6,365 nucleotides of DNA from Geminicoccaceae bacterium (GTDB lineage Bacteria > Pseudomonadota > Alphaproteobacteria > Geminicoccales > Geminicoccaceae): NCBI GenBank assembly GCA_020446285.1, contig JAGREZ010000216.1, forward strand, positions 4,807-11,171, written 5' to 3'. This document shows, piece by piece, positions 5,093 through 6,365 of the stretch (position 1 is its first letter; every line of letters begins with the position of its first letter). The notes under the pieces are model-generated. The model was not told the origin of the DNA. It saw only the letters and a list, made by a program, of their open reading frames with translations, and did no database searches. The position numbers and the translations under genes are program-made.

Positions 5093-6253
5093 TCATGCGG
5101 TATCGCCGCCCGCCGGGAAACGCCCCGCCTGCCTGAACAGTTCGAGCTGGCCATCACGGTCGGGAGCCTCGAAACGGTCACAGCGCATCGGCACGCGCCG
5201 GCCGTTGAGACCGAGGCGGTCGCAGGCCCGTTCGAAACGCCGGCGAACGAGATCGGCATACACCCCCCGCCCGGTCAGGCGCGAGCCGAACCCGGGATCG
5301 TTGAGGCGACCGCCGCGCATCTGGCGGATGAGCGAAAGCACATGCGTCCTGCGCAACGGATAATGCTCCTGCAGCCACGCATCGAACAGCTCGCGGACAT
5401 CGTGCGGCAGGCGCAGCATGACATAACCCGCATGCGTCGCGCCGGCATCCCGCGCGTTTTCCAGCAACGCCTCGATCTCGTGATCGGTGAGCCCCGGAAT
5501 GACCGGTGCGGTCATCACCCCCGTATCGATACCGGCGCCGGCAAGCATGCGCACCGTTTCGAACCGCCGCGAAGGCGTGGTGGCGCGCGGTTCGAGCCGG
5601 CGCGCGAGCGTGCGATCCTGCGTGGTGATCGAGATGGAAACACGCGCGAGCCCGTCACGCGCCATCTCCCCGAGAATGTCGAGATCGCGAAGGACGAGCG
5701 ACGATTTCGTGACGATGCCGACCGGATGGCGCGCCTCCCTGAGCACTTCGAGGATCGAACGCGTGAGCGCCAGACGCCGCTCGATCGGCTGGTAGGGATC
5801 CGTATTGGTGCCGAGCGCAATCGGCCGGCAGCGATAGCCGGGCTTCGCCAGTTCCGCCCGCAGAAGCCGGGCGACATCATGCTTGGCCCAGATCTTCGTC
5901 TCGAAATCGAGCCCGGCGGAAAGCCCGAGGAAATTGTGCGTCGGCCGCGCGAAACAGTAGATGCAGCCATGCTCGCATCCGCGATAGGGATTGACCGACC
6001 GGTCGAACGGCAGATCCGGACTGTCATTGCGCGCGATCACCGAACGGCTGGTATCGGCGAAGATCTCCGTCGCCGGTGGCGGTGCGGCGGCAATCTCCCC
6101 GAGCGACGCCCAGCCATCATCCTCCGGCTCCTGCGACAACCGTTCGAACCGCCCGGCGGGATTGCGCGTCGCTCCCCGCCCCTTATGTGCGAGATTGAGC
6201 GCGTGACCATACGCAGGTTTGCGCGCGGAACCTTGCGTGATCGCGTGGTCCAT
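5093..6253 (-). CDS. PA0069-family radical SAM protein (SplB-like, COG1533)
   Basis: The 386-residue protein has the radical SAM cluster motif CEHGCIYC, with Cys93, Cys97 and Cys100 holding a 4Fe-4S cluster that cleaves S-adenosylmethionine. It is followed by FARPTHNFLGLSAGLDFETKI (101-121), typical of the PA0069-type family related to spore photoproduct lyase. GTNTDPYQPIER (148-159), VTKSSLVLRD (181-190), SISITTQD (206-213), EPRATTP (221-227) and APVIPGLTD (249-257) follow as in the family. The actual reaction is unknown; DNA repair is suggested by the family name and, here, by a LexA box in the promoter. The start at 6253 is firm: GGGAGGAA (6258-6265) lies a few bases upstream. The stop is 68 bases before the SDR start. 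Confidence 0.94.
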   Translation of the reverse strand: MDHAITQGSARKPAYGHALNLAHKGRGATRNPAGRFERLSQEPEDDGWASLGEIAAAPPPATEIFADTSRSVIARNDSPDLPFDRSVNPYRGCEHGCIYCFARPTHNFLGLSAGLDFETKIWAKHDVARLLRAELAKPGYRCRPIALGTNTDPYQPIERRLALTRSILEVLREARHPVGIVTKSSLVLRDLDILGEMARDGLARVSISITTQDRTLARRLEPRATTPSRRFETVRMLAGAGIDTGVMTAPVIPGLTDHEIEALLENARDAGATHAGYVMLRLPHDVRELFDAWLQEHYPLRRTHVLSLIRQMRGGRLNDPGFGSRLTGRGVYADLVRRRFERACDRLGLNGRRVPMRCDRFEAPDRDGQLELFRQAGRFPAGGDTA

Positions 6254-6270
6254 GCCGTTCCTCCCGAAAA

Positions 6271-6285
6271 GAACAAATCATGAAC
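6271..6285. promoter_or_regulatory. LexA (SOS) operator, GAAC-N7-GAAC
   Basis: GAAC (6271-6274), seven bases AAATCAT, GAAC (6282-6285) exactly fits the direct-repeat LexA box of alphaproteobacteria (GTTC-N7-GTTC on the gene's strand). The interior is AT-rich, as usual. It lies 17 bases before the radical SAM start codon and directly abuts the predicted -10 element, so a bound repressor would cover the transcription start. Confidence 0.75.
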
Positions 6286-6314
6286 ACACTACAGCGAACC
6301 GCACCCCTTGTCCA
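6286..6314 (-). promoter_or_regulatory. Predicted promoter of the radical SAM gene
   Basis: On the minus strand TGGACA (6309-6314, 5/6 to the -35 consensus) and TAGTGT (6286-6291, 3/6 to the -10) are spaced by exactly 17 bases. Transcription would start around 6279, inside the LexA box, giving a leader of about 25 bases with the strong GGGAGGAA site. The arrangement of promoter, operator and ribosome site supports the call more than the hexamers alone. Confidence 0.55.
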
Positions 6315-6365
6315 GCACCGCGATTCTCCGCGCTCATCTGCCGGCTGTATGCGATAAATTCCCCA

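Noticed and set aside
4026..6283. Long plus-strand frames opposite the SDR and radical SAM genes
   Set aside because: They are antisense shadows of two genes with full catalytic motifs, produced by high GC at third codon positions.

Overview
The window looks like chromosomal DNA of a high-GC alphaproteobacterium, possibly of the Hyphomicrobiales/Rhodobacterales type. The reasons are an IHF-beta gene and a LeuD of alphaproteobacterial character, TadE-type pseudopilins with strongly GC-biased codons, and a direct-repeat GAAC-N7-GAAC LexA box, the SOS operator form typical of this class. The exact genus cannot be told from the sequence.

Layout. Positions 1-1272 hold three genes on the minus strand. 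They are the start of ihfB (integration host factor beta, cut by the window edge), leuD (small subunit of isopropylmalate isomerase) and a small two-helix membrane protein. The spacers of this block carry a triple 14-bp tandem repeat (982-1023) and a 13-bp-period direct repeat (1295-1318). An AT-rich divergent spacer (about 1300-1442) follows. It contains a perfect 14-bp palindrome and a similar imperfect dyad exactly 20 bp away. Positions 1443-3492 form a tightly packed plus-strand operon of three envelope proteins: a TadG-like protein with an extra C-terminal beta-sandwich domain, a TadE-like pseudopilin and a second TadE/TadF-like pseudopilin. Both junctions overlap (ATGA and TGATG).

Positions 3493-4238 hold no convincing gene. 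This stretch is repetitive: five tandem copies of a 42-bp unit, a roughly 50-bp direct repeat present at both ends of the region, and a short GGAAGTGT repeat. Positions 4239-6253 hold two minus-strand genes. The upstream one is a PA0069-family (SplB-like, COG1533) radical SAM protein, followed by a classical short-chain dehydrogenase. In front of the radical SAM gene is a good promoter whose -10 element directly abuts the LexA box, so this gene, and possibly the SDR behind it, is predicted to be DNA-damage inducible.

The most interesting items are the LexA-controlled radical SAM gene, the TadG-like protein with what looks like an acquired ligand-binding domain (marked by a local GC drop), and the mosaic repeat region between the two operons.
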